A stretch of 64,000 nt of DNA, taken from Pseudomonas mandelii. GTDB lineage: Bacteria; Pseudomonadota; Gammaproteobacteria; Pseudomonadales; Pseudomonadaceae. A program made the position numbers and the translations under genes. Where the stretch lies: assembly GCF_900106065.1 (NCBI RefSeq), contig NZ_LT629796.1, positions 4,371,501 through 4,435,500 of the forward strand. The letters are read 5' to 3'. Of the stretch, positions 1 to 8,443 are shown piece after piece. Numbering within the stretch: the stretch's first letter is position 1; each line of letters opens with the position of its first letter. Under the pieces are notes generated by a model, which had not been told where the DNA came from, made no database searches, and saw nothing but the letters and a program-made list of their open reading frames with translations.

Positions 1-1
1 G

Positions 2-1108
2 TCAGCTGGCAGCCTCTACCCGCTTTTTCAGGTACTTCATGATAATCCGCTCATCTTCGGGCTTTTCTGGCTTGGGCAATTGCGGGGGCCAGGCGTTCTG
101 ATGAGTCTCCAGCAGCTTTTTCTGTTGAGCCTTGTCCCAGCGAAGGATCTCCCGCGAGGCACATTCCCACCATTCGTGGCGGCAGGCCGTGTAGTACGGA
201 TGATCGGGTGCCGCGCTGCCGTAAAGCAGATCGCGGCCGACTTTGCGCAGGGCGCCACTCTGGTTACGCAGCTTCCATTTGATTTTCAGGCGCTGCCAGG
301 CCGATGGGAAGGGTTTGACCCGCGGCACGTCCTGGCACAGTTCGACCAGCTCCTGGCTGAACCGCTCGCCATGCTGAGAAAAGAAATACGCTTGCATCGC
401 ATGGAAAAAGCGTTTTTCCGCGAAGTAGTGATAGATGTATTTTTTCGCTTCATGAACCGGTTTGTCGCGCATGGCGAACGACAGGGCGATCTGCTCGATG
501 GTGTGGATGTCGAAGCCGTCCCGGGTCCATTCGTCGATGAGCGTGATCGACTCTTCGAACAGGGCGCTGTCGCGGTCGGTCACGCCGCACAATCCGCTGT
601 TGTACAGCTTGAAACCATTGTCCGCGCTGACGCCGTGAGCCTGCAGGCAACCGCCGAGCTTCACATAGTCGGGACGTTCACACACGTCCTGCCAGTCGTA
701 CTCGAAGCGATCCATCAAGTAGTGCTGCGGCTGAATCTGGTTGAAGATCAGGTTCGGGTCGCTGGTGAACAGCGTGTCGGTGTCGACGAACAGGGTTTTT
801 TCAGCATGCTGCAGGCCGGCGGCAATCGCGCAGGCCTTGCGACGATGGTGATAGCCGTTTTCGCCTTGCCACAGGGTCAGGGTTTCCTGGGTCAGCATGA
901 CCGTTTCGACCGGCCAGCCGGCGTAGTCCTGAGGACGATCCGTGAGGATTCGGATGCTCGGGAGCTTGCCGTTCTTCGCGTGGGACAGCGCGGTCAAGAT
1001 ACTGAACTTGGCTTCACGCCGGTAAACGTCCTGGTTGCCGTAGATCAGGTAGAGCAGTTGGTGTCGGGTTTTCTTGACGGGTGTTGCCAGGGAATCGGTA
1101 AAACGCAT
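2..1108 (-). CDS. glycosyltransferase-like protein (GT-A fold candidate)
   Basis: A complete 368-residue protein with ATG at 1106-1108 and TGA at 2-4. Around residues 106-114 it has an LFVDTDTLF stretch, a DxD-type motif (DTD, about residues 109-111) that binds metal and nucleotide sugar in GT-A glycosyltransferases. The preceding segment (ILTDRPQDY, then HHRRKACAIAAGL) is typical of nucleotide-sugar transferase-like cytoplasmic enzymes. There is no signal peptide or membrane segment; the C-terminal third is rich in Trp and Lys. Donor and acceptor cannot be read from sequence. It lies 48 bases downstream of rluA on the same strand and may be cotranscribed. The fold assignment is moderately secure; a specific sugar pathway is not supported. 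Confidence 0.6.
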   Translation of the reverse strand: MRFTDSLATPVKKTRHQLLYLIYGNQDVYRREAKFSILTALSHAKNGKLPSIRILTDRPQDYAGWPVETVMLTQETLTLWQGENGYHHRRKACAIAAGLQHAEKTLFVDTDTLFTSDPNLIFNQIQPQHYLMDRFEYDWQDVCERPDYVKLGGCLQAHGVSADNGFKLYNSGLCGVTDRDSALFEESITLIDEWTRDGFDIHTIEQIALSFAMRDKPVHEAKKYIYHYFAEKRFFHAMQAYFFSQHGERFSQELVELCQDVPRVKPFPSAWQRLKIKWKLRNQSGALRKVGRDLLYGSAAPDHPYYTACRHEWWECASREILRWDKAQQKKLLETHQNAWPPQLPKPEKPEDERIIMKYLKKRVEAAS

Positions 1109-1155
1109 CCGGATGGGGATCCTTTCAAAACGGGCGACTGCGTGTCAGGCAGTGC

Positions 1156-1791
1156 TTAAAACGGTGCCGGGCATTCGAAACGCAAGCGTTCGCCGGTCTG
1201 AGGATGGGTGAAGCTGAGCATGCTGGCGTGCAGGCACAGGCGCGGCCAGGCGGCCAGGGCCTGTTCGTGGGCGTAGAGCCCGTCACCCAGCAGCGGGTGG
1301 CCGATGGAAAGCATGTGTACGCGTAGCTGGTGGGAACGGCCGGTGATCGGCGTCAGTTCGACGCGGCACCAGTCGCCACAACGTTCCAGCACTCGCCAGA
1401 AGGTCAGGGCGTGTTTGCCGAACTCGTGGTCCACCACGTGGCGTGGCTTGGTCGGCGGATCGTAGCGCAAGGGCAGGTCGATGCTGCCGCTGTCCAGTTC
1501 CGGTTGTCCCCAGCACAGGGCGGTGTAGGCTTTTTCGGTTTCGCGGTCGTGAAATTGCCGAGACAACTCGCGATGAGTGTCCGGGTCACGGGCCAACAGG
1601 ATGATGCCGGACGTTTCCCAGTCCAGGCGATGGACGATTCGCGCTTCCGGGTAGCCGTTTTCTTGCAGGCGGGTGATCAGGCAGTCCTTGTTGTCATCGG
1701 CCCGGCCAGGGACAGAGAGCAGCAGGGTCGGTTTATCCACCACCAGTACGGCGGCGTCCTGATGGATGATGCGGATGTTGGACAACGGCAT
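1156..1791 (-). CDS. rluA: RluA-type rRNA/tRNA pseudouridine synthase
   Basis: A 211-residue RluA-family pseudouridine synthase, which isomerises uridine to pseudouridine in RNA. The signature HRLDWETSG lies at residues 54-62, with the catalytic aspartate at Asp57. The later segments ITGRSHQLRVHM and HPLLGDGLY are the conserved family core. The short length, without an S4 domain, fits RluA (23S rRNA U746 and tRNA U32 in E. coli) rather than RluC or RluD. It sits just beyond minE, an order known from other pseudomonads. The family is certain; exact RNA targets are inferred from family members. Confidence 0.88.
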   Translation of the reverse strand: MPLSNIRIIHQDAAVLVVDKPTLLLSVPGRADDNKDCLITRLQENGYPEARIVHRLDWETSGIILLARDPDTHRELSRQFHDRETEKAYTALCWGQPELDSGSIDLPLRYDPPTKPRHVVDHEFGKHALTFWRVLERCGDWCRVELTPITGRSHQLRVHMLSIGHPLLGDGLYAHEQALAAWPRLCLHASMLSFTHPQTGERLRFECPAPF

Positions 1792-1840
1792 TAAAACAGC
1801 CTCGTAACAAACGCCAACGGCGACTCAGGCCCCCGCATCC

Positions 1841-1927
1841 GTAGGAGCGAAGCTTGCTCGCGAACACATCATCTCGGTCTATCAGATACACCGAGTTGCC
1901 TGCTTCGCGAGCAAGTTTCGCTCCTAC
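1841..1927. repeat. REP doublet (GTAGGAGCGAAGCTTGCTCGCGAA family)
   Basis: Two inverted arms, GTAGGAGCGAAGCTTGCTCG... and ...CGAGCAAGTTTCGCTCCTAC, flank a loop that holds its own small inverted repeat (CTCGGT...ACCGAG). This is a REPIN-like arrangement between rluA and minE. Confidence 0.85.
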
Positions 1928-1970
1928 AAAAGCGTAAGGGCCTGAGCCGCCGTGGCTCCCGCTGGACCGA

Positions 1971-2225
1971 CTAGCGATCCGGCAGGGTGATATTGAGTTC
2001 CAGGATCGAGCAGCTGCCCTGGTTTTCCAGCGCGACATGCACGTCGTCGGACCCGATATTGACGTACTTGCGGATTACTTCCACCAGTTCCTTCTGCAAG
2101 GCTGGCAAGTAGTCCGGTGTACTGCGTTGGCCGCGTTCATGCGCCACGATGATCTGTAGACGCTCTTTCGCTACCGACGCGGTGCTGACCTTTTTGCTGG
2201 CACGAAAGAAGTCAAAAAGATTCAT
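1971..2225 (-). CDS. minE: cell division topological specificity factor MinE
   Basis: An 84-residue MinE. It stimulates MinD ATPase activity at the membrane and drives the pole-to-pole oscillation that confines MinC to the cell ends. The N-terminus [12 protein letters not shown] is the membrane-targeting/anti-MinCD region; [15 protein letters not shown] is the MinD-contact beta strand/helix; the remainder is the topological specificity domain. Its ATG shares one base with the minD stop (TAATG), indicating translational coupling. It is the last gene of the minCDE set. Confidence 0.96.
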   Translation of the reverse strand: MNLFDFFRASKKVSTASVAKERLQIIVAHERGQRSTPDYLPALQKELVEVIRKYVNIGSDDVHVALENQGSCSILELNITLPDR

Positions 2226-3037
2226 TATCTACCTCCAAACAGGCGCTCGAAGAAGCCCTTCTTCGTGATATCGATAAATCGATGCGGCTTTTCCTTGCCC
2301 AGCAGACGATCGACTGCATCGCTGTATGCCTGACCGGCGTCGCTCTGGTCGTCGAGAATCACGGGCACGCCCGAGTTGGAAGCCTTGAGTACCGCTTGGG
2401 ATTCCGGGATGACACCCAGCAGGGCAACCGCCAGGATTTCCTTGACGTCTTCAACGCCCAGCATTTCGCCATCGCTGACGCGCTGCGGGTTGTAGCGGGT
2501 CAGCAGCAAGTGTTCCTTGATCGGGTCTTCGCCGTTTTCGGCGCGACGGGATTTGCTGGCCAACAGGCCCAGCATGCGATCCGAGTCACGTACCGAGGAC
2601 ACTTCCGGGTTGGTCACGATAATCGCTTCATCAGCGAAGTACATGGCCAGGTGGGCGCCTTTCTCGATGCCGGCCGGGGAGTCGCAGACCACGTATTCGA
2701 AGTCTTCTTTCAACGCCATCAGGACTTTTTCCACGCCTTCCACGGTCAGCGCGTCTTTGTCGCGGGTCTGACTGGCGGCCAGGACGTAGAGGTTTTCCAG
2801 GCGTTTGTCTTTGATCAGGGCTTGTTGCAGGTTGGCTTCGCCGTTCACAACGTTGACGAAGTCATACACCACACGGCGCTCGCAACCCATGATCAGGTCG
2901 AGGTTACGCAAACCGACGTCGAAGTCGACGATCACTGTTTTGTGGCCGCGCAGTGCGAGGCCGGTACCGATAGCGGCGCTGGTGGTGGTCTTACCCACAC
3001 CACCCTTGCCGGATGTAACCACTAGAATCTTGGCCAA
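2225..3037 (-). CDS. minD: septum site-determining ATPase MinD (TTG start)
   Basis: A 270-residue MinD, the membrane-cycling ATPase that recruits MinC and responds to MinE. The deviant Walker A motif GKGGVGKT lies at residues 10-17 with the signature Lys11 and Lys16. The C-terminal [11 protein letters not shown] is the amphipathic membrane-targeting helix. The start codon is TTG at 3035-3037 (protein begins [10 protein letters not shown]), with a GGGGTGA-like ribosome site about 10 bases upstream; no in-frame ATG would retain the Walker A region. It follows minC after 191 bases, so it may also have its own promoter. Confidence 0.97.
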   Translation of the reverse strand: MAKILVVTSGKGGVGKTTTSAAIGTGLALRGHKTVIVDFDVGLRNLDLIMGCERRVVYDFVNVVNGEANLQQALIKDKRLENLYVLAASQTRDKDALTVEGVEKVLMALKEDFEYVVCDSPAGIEKGAHLAMYFADEAIIVTNPEVSSVRDSDRMLGLLASKSRRAENGEDPIKEHLLLTRYNPQRVSDGEMLGVEDVKEILAVALLGVIPESQAVLKASNSGVPVILDDQSDAGQAYSDAVDRLLGKEKPHRFIDITKKGFFERLFGGR

Positions 3038-3228
3038 GGTGTTTCACCCCTAAGGAAAAAGGACTTTTAGCCCCTGAAAAACATCTCTTGAAAAACTACT
3101 GCAGTCGGACAGCCTTGGCTGGAATCCGGTCCAGAACAGCGATAAACACTGCGTTTGGCCTTTTTCCTACTTCGTTTGAGCCGTTTTCGCTACGTTTTAG
3201 AGATGCTTGGAAAATGCGGCAGTATCCG

Positions 3229-3966
3229 TTAAAGCCGAATGATGTTCAACACGTCGCCTGACAGGCTGACTTGCACGCCCGCGCCCCACAAAGGGTCACG
3301 GCGCAAATCCTCGGAAACCTTGTAGTGGCCGGCGATGGAGACCAGTTCAGCGCTCATCTGCTGACAGAAAATCCTGGCTTTCGTGTCGCCTTTGACCCCG
3401 GCCAGCACGCGACCGCGCATCGGACCGTATACATGGATGTTCCCATCGGCGAGAAGTTCCGCACCCGGGCTGACCGAGGAGATCACCACCAGGTCGCAGC
3501 CCTGGGCATAAATCTGCTGGCCACCACGTACTGGCGACGTGATGATTTTCGTCGGTTTGATGGTCGGCTCTGGCGGCTTTTCCGGCTTTTTCTTCACCTG
3601 GCCTTCGAGCGGGTCGAGGGGACGCTCACGGGCGCCGGATGGCGGCAGCACCGGCAAATCCACCGCGATGGCGGCGGCGATGTCTTCGATGCGGCTGGCA
3701 CGGATCGCCAGGGTGCGCAGGCCATGCTGGCGGCACACGCGCATCAGGCCCGGCAGATCGACCGCGCCTTCGCTGGCCGGGAGTTTGTCCAGGGCCAGCA
3801 CCAGCGGCGCATTGCTGAAGAAATTAGGCGCCTGGGCGACCTTGGCGGCCAGTTGCCGATCAAGGTTCTCGAGGTCGTTGCGGGCCAGTTCCAGCACCGT
3901 AATGGCGAGCATGCTGCCCTTCAACTGGAACACGGGATCCTGGTCTTGCGGTTCGGTTTGGCTCAT
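3229..3966 (-). CDS. minC: septum site-determining protein MinC
   Basis: MinC blocks FtsZ ring formation away from midcell when activated by MinD. An N-terminal FtsZ-inhibiting domain covers roughly residues 10-110. A proline/lysine-rich linker ([14 protein letters not shown]) leads into the C-terminal beta-helix domain (about 140-245), recognisable by [13 protein letters not shown] and [19 protein letters not shown] place the start at ATG 3964-3966 ([10 protein letters not shown], 245 residues); the frame is open eight codons further upstream, but those residues look non-conserved. lpxL is transcribed divergently from 118 bases away. Confidence 0.95.
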   Translation of the reverse strand: MSQTEPQDQDPVFQLKGSMLAITVLELARNDLENLDRQLAAKVAQAPNFFSNAPLVLALDKLPASEGAVDLPGLMRVCRQHGLRTLAIRASRIEDIAAAIAVDLPVLPPSGARERPLDPLEGQVKKKPEKPPEPTIKPTKIITSPVRGGQQIYAQGCDLVVISSVSPGAELLADGNIHVYGPMRGRVLAGVKGDTKARIFCQQMSAELVSIAGHYKVSEDLRRDPLWGAGVQVSLSGDVLNIIRL

Positions 3967-4084
3967 GGTCGGCATACAACGGCTTGTCACTAAAAGTGCC
4001 GAGACTTATAACGAGAACGCCCGCAAGCCGCAAGCCGGGTCGAACGATGTAGAATGCGCGGCCATTGTCTTTCCGGAACCTTTA

Positions 4085-5017
4085 ATGGATCGCCCGCGTT
4101 TTCGAAAAACATTTCTTATGCCGCGTTTCTGGCCACTGTGGTGTGGCTTGGGGCTGTTGTGGCTGATTGTTCAGTTGCCATATCCGGCGCTGCTGTTCAT
4201 CGGTCGCTTGTTGGGCGCCTTGATGTATCGGCTGGCCGGCGACCGACGGCGCATTGCCAAACGCAATCTGGAACTGTGTTTCCCTGAAAAGTCCGCCGAC
4301 GAGCGCAAGCGCCTGCTCAAGGAAAACTTCGCCTCCACCGGCATCGCTTTCTTTGAAATGGCCATGAGCTGGTGGTGGTCGCGTCAGCGTCTGGCGAAGC
4401 TGGCCCATGTCGAAGGCCTGGAGCACCTGAAAAAGGCCCAGCGCGAAGGCAAGGGCGTGATCCTGATGGCGGTGCATTTCACCACGCTGGAAATCGGCGC
4501 GGCGCTGTTGGGGCAGCAGCACACCATCGACGGCATGTACCGCGAACACAAGAATCCTTTGTTCGACTACATCCAGCGCCGGGGCCGCGAGCGGCACAAC
4601 CTCGATTCGCTGGCCGTGGAGCGCGACGACGTGCGCGGCATGCTCAAATTGCTGCGGGCCGGTCGGGCGATCTGGTACGCACCGGATCAGGACTACGGCG
4701 CCAAGCAGAGCATCTTTGTGCCGCTGTTCGGGATTCAGGCCGCGACGGTCACGGCCACCAGCAAATTCGCCCGGCTGGGCAAGGCGCTTGTCGTGCCATT
4801 CACTCAGGAGCGTCTGGCGGACGGCAGCGGCTATCGGTTGATGATCCACCCACCGCTCGAAGGTTTCCCTGGCGAGACCGAAGAGGCCGATTGCCTGCGC
4901 ATCAATCAATGGGTCGAAGGTGCTCTGCGTGAGTGCCCCGAGCAATACCTCTGGGCCCATCGGCGCTTCAAGAGCCGTCCACCGGGCGAGCCGAAGCTGT
5001 ACAAGAAACGCGGCTGA
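4085..5017 (+). CDS. lpxL: lipid A biosynthesis acyltransferase (LpxL/HtrB family)
   Basis: A 310-residue member of the LpxL/HtrB/MsbB family, inner-membrane enzymes that add a secondary acyl chain to lipid A from acyl-ACP. A hydrophobic anchor lies at about residues 14-46. The catalytic dyad HxxxxE is present as HFTTLE, His131 and Glu136. The start at 4085 gives the usual N-terminus; a second ATG at 4118 (MPRFWPLW) is possible because no strong ribosome site precedes either. The choice among lauroyl, myristoyl or other chain specificity cannot be made from sequence. It is divergent from minC and followed by the patatin gene. Confidence 0.88.
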   Translation: MDRPRFRKTFLMPRFWPLWCGLGLLWLIVQLPYPALLFIGRLLGALMYRLAGDRRRIAKRNLELCFPEKSADERKRLLKENFASTGIAFFEMAMSWWWSRQRLAKLAHVEGLEHLKKAQREGKGVILMAVHFTTLEIGAALLGQQHTIDGMYREHKNPLFDYIQRRGRERHNLDSLAVERDDVRGMLKLLRAGRAIWYAPDQDYGAKQSIFVPLFGIQAATVTATSKFARLGKALVVPFTQERLADGSGYRLMIHPPLEGFPGETEEADCLRINQWVEGALRECPEQYLWAHRRFKSRPPGEPKLYKKRG

Positions 5018-5045
5018 TCCCTTTTTTGCACCATGGAGTGTTGCG

Positions 5046-6218
5046 ATGAGTCCTGCTGAACCGGTTACAGGGTTGATTCTTTCCGGCGGCGGGGCTCGGG
5101 CGGCGTATCAGGTGGGCGTGCTGGCGGCGATTGCGGAGTTGCTGCCAGTGGGCGCGGCGAATCCGTTTCCGGTGATTGTCGGTACCTCGGCCGGGGCGAT
5201 CAACGCAGTGAGCCTGGCCAGTGGGGCGATGGACTTTCGTGGCGCGATCGAGCGCCTGACTGCGTTCTGGCAGGGTTTTCGCAGTCACTTGGTGCTGCGC
5301 AGCGACTGGCCGGGCGTGATCCATCAGGCCAGCCGCTTCGTCAGCCACAGTTTGCTCGGCATCGGCGCTCAGGTTCCGGTGGCCTTGCTCAACAGTTCGC
5401 CGCTGCGCGGGTTGCTCAACGACAAATTGCACATGAACGGCATCGCCGAGGCCATCGCCCAGAAGCAGTTGCAGGCGGTGGCGGTCACGGCGTTCGGTTA
5501 CGAGTCCGGGCAGGCCGTCACGTTCTATCAGGGCGGCGGCACCATCGATGCCTGGTTGCGCCATCGGCGGATCGGCGTGCCCACGCAATTGACCGTCGAT
5601 CACTTGCTGGCCAGTTCAGCGATTCCCTTGTTGTTCGCACCGGTAAAAATCGGCGAAGAGTATTTCGGCGATGGCGCGGTGCGCCAATCGGCACCGATCA
5701 GCCCGGCCCTGCACCTGGGCGCCAGCCGCGTGCTGGTGGTGGGCGTCAGCGGCAACCCGCGCGGGGTCGACCCGGAGCAACCGCTGCAACGCGCCTACAC
5801 CGGTCAGCAGCCCACCCTCGCGCAGATCGGCGGGCACATGCTCAACAGCACGTTCATTGACAGTCTGGAAAGTGACATCGAGTTGCTGCAGCGTCTGAAT
5901 CAGTTCAGTCACTTGCTGCCCGATGGCACGCCGATGCGCGCGTTGGGCGTGGCGCCAGTGGACGTGTTGGTGATTTCGCCGAGTCAGCCGATCGATGAAA
6001 TTGCCGCGCGGCATCGGCAGGAATTGCCAGCGGCGTTGCGCCTGTTTCTGCGCGGGCCGGGGGCGACCAAGACGAGCGGGGCGGGGGTGTTGAGTTATCT
6101 GCTGTTCGAGGCGGGTTATTGCAGCGAGCTGATTGATCTGGGGCGACGGGATGCGTTGGCCAAGCGCGGGGAGTTGTGCCGGTTTCTCGGGTTGGCGGAG
6201 CCTGTGGTTACGGCCTGA
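5046..6218 (+). CDS. patatin-like phospholipase
   Basis: A 390-residue patatin-family lipid acyl hydrolase. The oxyanion motif GGGARAAYQVG starts near residue 14, the nucleophile elbow GTSAG is at 46-50 (Ser48), and the DGA motif with the catalytic Asp is at 209-211, completing the Ser-Asp dyad. No signal peptide is evident, so the protein is probably cytoplasmic or membrane-associated. The start is ATG 5046 with GGAG eight bases upstream. It is only 28 bases downstream of lpxL, suggesting cotranscription and perhaps a shared role in membrane lipids. The substrate is unknown. Confidence 0.85.
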   Translation: MSPAEPVTGLILSGGGARAAYQVGVLAAIAELLPVGAANPFPVIVGTSAGAINAVSLASGAMDFRGAIERLTAFWQGFRSHLVLRSDWPGVIHQASRFVSHSLLGIGAQVPVALLNSSPLRGLLNDKLHMNGIAEAIAQKQLQAVAVTAFGYESGQAVTFYQGGGTIDAWLRHRRIGVPTQLTVDHLLASSAIPLLFAPVKIGEEYFGDGAVRQSAPISPALHLGASRVLVVGVSGNPRGVDPEQPLQRAYTGQQPTLAQIGGHMLNSTFIDSLESDIELLQRLNQFSHLLPDGTPMRALGVAPVDVLVISPSQPIDEIAARHRQELPAALRLFLRGPGATKTSGAGVLSYLLFEAGYCSELIDLGRRDALAKRGELCRFLGLAEPVVTA

Positions 6219-6234
6219 GATCGGCGGTGTTGCT

Positions 6235-6310
6235 ATCGCTAGCAGGCTAGCTCCCACAGGGGATCTTCAGCGCGACGAAGATCAACTGTGGGAGCTAGCC
6301 TGCTAGCGAT
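6235..6310. repeat. REP doublet (ATCGCTAGCAGGCTAGCTCCCACA family)
   Basis: Perfect 24-base inverted arms around a loop that itself contains GATCTTC...GAAGATC. It lies between the converging patatin and tsx-like genes. It is a different sequence family from the repeat at 1841. Confidence 0.85.
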
Positions 6311-6334
6311 GGCGTCCTTAGAGACGCCGTCGGA

Positions 6335-7120
6335 TCAGAAGTGAACCTTGACCAGGAAACTGGTCACGCTCTGATCAGTCTTGAAACCCTGGCTGTCTTC
6401 GATGCCGTACTTGTTTTTCCAGTAGTCATACTCGACGCCGACGTACAACTGCTTTTCGCCCAGGTTCAGTGCCTTGCCCAGGTCGTATTTGACCTGCGGA
6501 TTGAAGTGCAGGTTGGCGTGATATTCGCCTTTTTTGTTGACGTCGTTGTCGACCACCCAGTCCATGAAACCATCGATCAGGATGTTCGAGTCGCCGACCG
6601 GAATGGTGTAGGACCAGACCGGGGTGACCTGCCAGATGTTGTCACCCGGACGGTCGCCTTCGGTATGGCGGTTGTAGAAGTTCAGCTGGAAGTAGTCGAA
6701 CCCAGGGATCGCCAGGTCGAAACCGGGACCGATCAGGTAGGACTCGGTATCGTTTTCCCCGAACTCGTAAGTCATGGCCAGCAGCACGTCTTTGACCGGG
6801 CCAAACGTAAGCTTCTGGTCGAAGATCTTGTTGAACGACAGACGCGGGCTGAATTCGCCGTAGTAGGTGTTCTCACCGGCGAAGGCGTCTTCCTTGCCGT
6901 TGTAGAAGATCTTGTCGATGAAGAAGAAGTTGTCGCCATATTTCCAGCCGTCGGCGTGTTCGAAGGTCACCGTCTGCTGAATGCGCGGGTTGACCTGGAA
7001 GTCCTTGCCATACAGATAAGTCAGGCTGTTGTCCTGCCATTGCAGCAAGTCGCCGGCCATGGCCTGGCCCCCGGCCAGTAACGATCCCGCGAGCATCAGG
7101 CTGGTGCACGTACGTTTCAT
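6335..7120 (-). CDS. Tsx-family nucleoside-specific outer-membrane channel, copy 1
   Basis: A 261-residue beta-barrel protein of the Tsx/OmpK channel family, which lets nucleosides cross the outer membrane. It starts MKRTCTSLMLAGSLLAGGQAMA, a clear Sec signal peptide, then GDLLQWQDNSLTYLYGKDF. Alternating aromatic strands follow, ending in a C-terminal Phe (VKVHF), the usual outer-membrane barrel-assembly signature. ATG 7118-7120 has GGAG at proper distance; the longer open frame upstream would precede the signal peptide and is rejected. It is a paralog of the next gene upstream (same length) and downstream of a purine permease, so nucleoside or nucleobase uptake is the likely role. Confidence 0.85.
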   Translation of the reverse strand: MKRTCTSLMLAGSLLAGGQAMAGDLLQWQDNSLTYLYGKDFQVNPRIQQTVTFEHADGWKYGDNFFFIDKIFYNGKEDAFAGENTYYGEFSPRLSFNKIFDQKLTFGPVKDVLLAMTYEFGENDTESYLIGPGFDLAIPGFDYFQLNFYNRHTEGDRPGDNIWQVTPVWSYTIPVGDSNILIDGFMDWVVDNDVNKKGEYHANLHFNPQVKYDLGKALNLGEKQLYVGVEYDYWKNKYGIEDSQGFKTDQSVTSFLVKVHF

Positions 7121-7496
7121 TCGGTTGCTCCCAAAAAGTAGGTGGTTCCACGTTATTTTTCTAAGGTCGACGCTCTGGTGTGGCGCCTTTTTCTGTAGCG
7201 GTAAAAAATCATCCAGTCGGTCAGCTTCAGTGCTGATAGCAAGAGCTGAGCCAAGGCGTTCGAAAAGCCAAAAAACTCCCGCTCGGCTGCTCAAGAGCAG
7301 TCGATTGAGAGGGGTTTTGGAATGCCTTGGAACCGTGCAGAGCCGGGATAAGTTGGCTTTCTGGTCAGGAATTAAATCCGGGCTTTTTTTTAAAGCGGAT
7401 TCAGGCGGCCGCGGAGAATACTGACTCCTTGGCCAGGTCTCAAGTGCCCCGCAACAGCGCACCGACGACAGGTTTGGAGCACGGTTGCGGGCCATC
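7121..7496. other. intergenic region between the two tsx-like genes
   Basis: 376 bases without a convincing gene. It must hold any separate promoter for copy 1, but I cannot pick out clear -35/-10 boxes, an operator or a terminator. Confidence 0.4.
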
Positions 7497-8282
7497 TTAA
7501 AAGTGCACCTTCAGCAGCAGGCTGGTGGTGTTTTCATTGGTGTCGAAGTTGCCGTTGTTTTCGATGCCGTACTTGTCTTTCCAATAGCTGTACTCGACGC
7601 CGACGTACACCTGTTTCTCCCGCCAGCCCAGGGCCTTGCCAAGGTCGTACTTGATCTGCGGGTTGACGTGCAAGTTGGCGTGGTAGGTGCCCTGTGAGTT
7701 CTGGTCGTTATCCACGACCCAGTCGATGTAGCCGTCGATCAACAGGTTCGAGTTGCCCAATGGCAGGGAGTAGGACCAGGCCGGCGTGATCTGCCAGACA
7801 TCGTCGCCAGGGCGCGAGCCTTCGGTCTGGCGATAGTAGAAGTTCAAGGTGAAAAAGTTGAAGCCGGGAACCGCGAGGTCGAAACCGGGGCCGATCAGGT
7901 AGGCCTCGGTGTCGTCTTCGCCATTCTCGTAGGTCATGGCCAGCAACACGTCCTTGATCGGGCCGAACTCGAAACGGCGGTCGAGGATTTTGCCGAAGGA
8001 GAGGCGGGGGCTGAACTCGCCGTAATAGGCGTGAACGCCTTTGTTCCGGTCTTTCTCGCCGTTGTAGTAAGTGCTGTCGACGAACAGAAAGTTGTCGCCG
8101 TACTTCCAGCGGTCGGCATGCTCAAAGGTTATCGTCTGCTGGATCGACGGGTTGACCGCAAAATCCTTGCCGTACAAATAGCTCAGACTGTTGGTCTGCC
8201 ACAGCAGTAAATCGCCAGCCATGGCCTGGCTTGCGGCCAGAAGGCCACCGCCCAACAGCAGGTTTTTCTGTGTCCGAATCAT
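7497..8282 (-). CDS. Tsx-family nucleoside-specific outer-membrane channel, copy 2
   Basis: A 261-residue paralog of the downstream gene, with signal peptide MIRTQKNLLLGGGLLAASQAMA and the same mature start GDLLLWQTNSLSYLYGKDF. The barrel ends KVHF. ATG at 8280-8282 follows a GGGAGCAAC ribosome site. The two copies are colinear throughout but clearly diverged, pointing to an old tandem duplication, perhaps with split substrate preference. Its position 161 bases downstream of an NCS2 permease gene fits an outer-membrane/inner-membrane uptake pair. Confidence 0.85.
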   Translation of the reverse strand: MIRTQKNLLLGGGLLAASQAMAGDLLLWQTNSLSYLYGKDFAVNPSIQQTITFEHADRWKYGDNFLFVDSTYYNGEKDRNKGVHAYYGEFSPRLSFGKILDRRFEFGPIKDVLLAMTYENGEDDTEAYLIGPGFDLAVPGFNFFTLNFYYRQTEGSRPGDDVWQITPAWSYSLPLGNSNLLIDGYIDWVVDNDQNSQGTYHANLHVNPQIKYDLGKALGWREKQVYVGVEYSYWKDKYGIENNGNFDTNENTTSLLLKVHF

Positions 8283-8331
8283 CTGTTGCTCCCTCTTGTT
8301 TTTATTTTTGCAAGGCGCAGGCAGTCCCCGA

Positions 8332-8426
8332 CCTTTTAGGAGTTGGCTTGCTGGCGATGAGGTCAGAACATCCAATTTTGATGTCGTCTGACACGCCGCC
8401 TTCGCCAGCAAACCGGCTCCTAAAGG
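8332..8426. repeat. REP doublet (TAGGAG..GGCTTGCTGGCGA family)
   Basis: Imperfect inverted arms, CCTTTTAGGAGTTGGCTTGCTGGCGA and TTCGCCAGCAAACCGGCTCCTAAAGG, between the NCS2 permease stop and tsx copy 2. Confidence 0.8.
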
Positions 8427-8443
8427 GTTCGTGCGTTGCTGAC

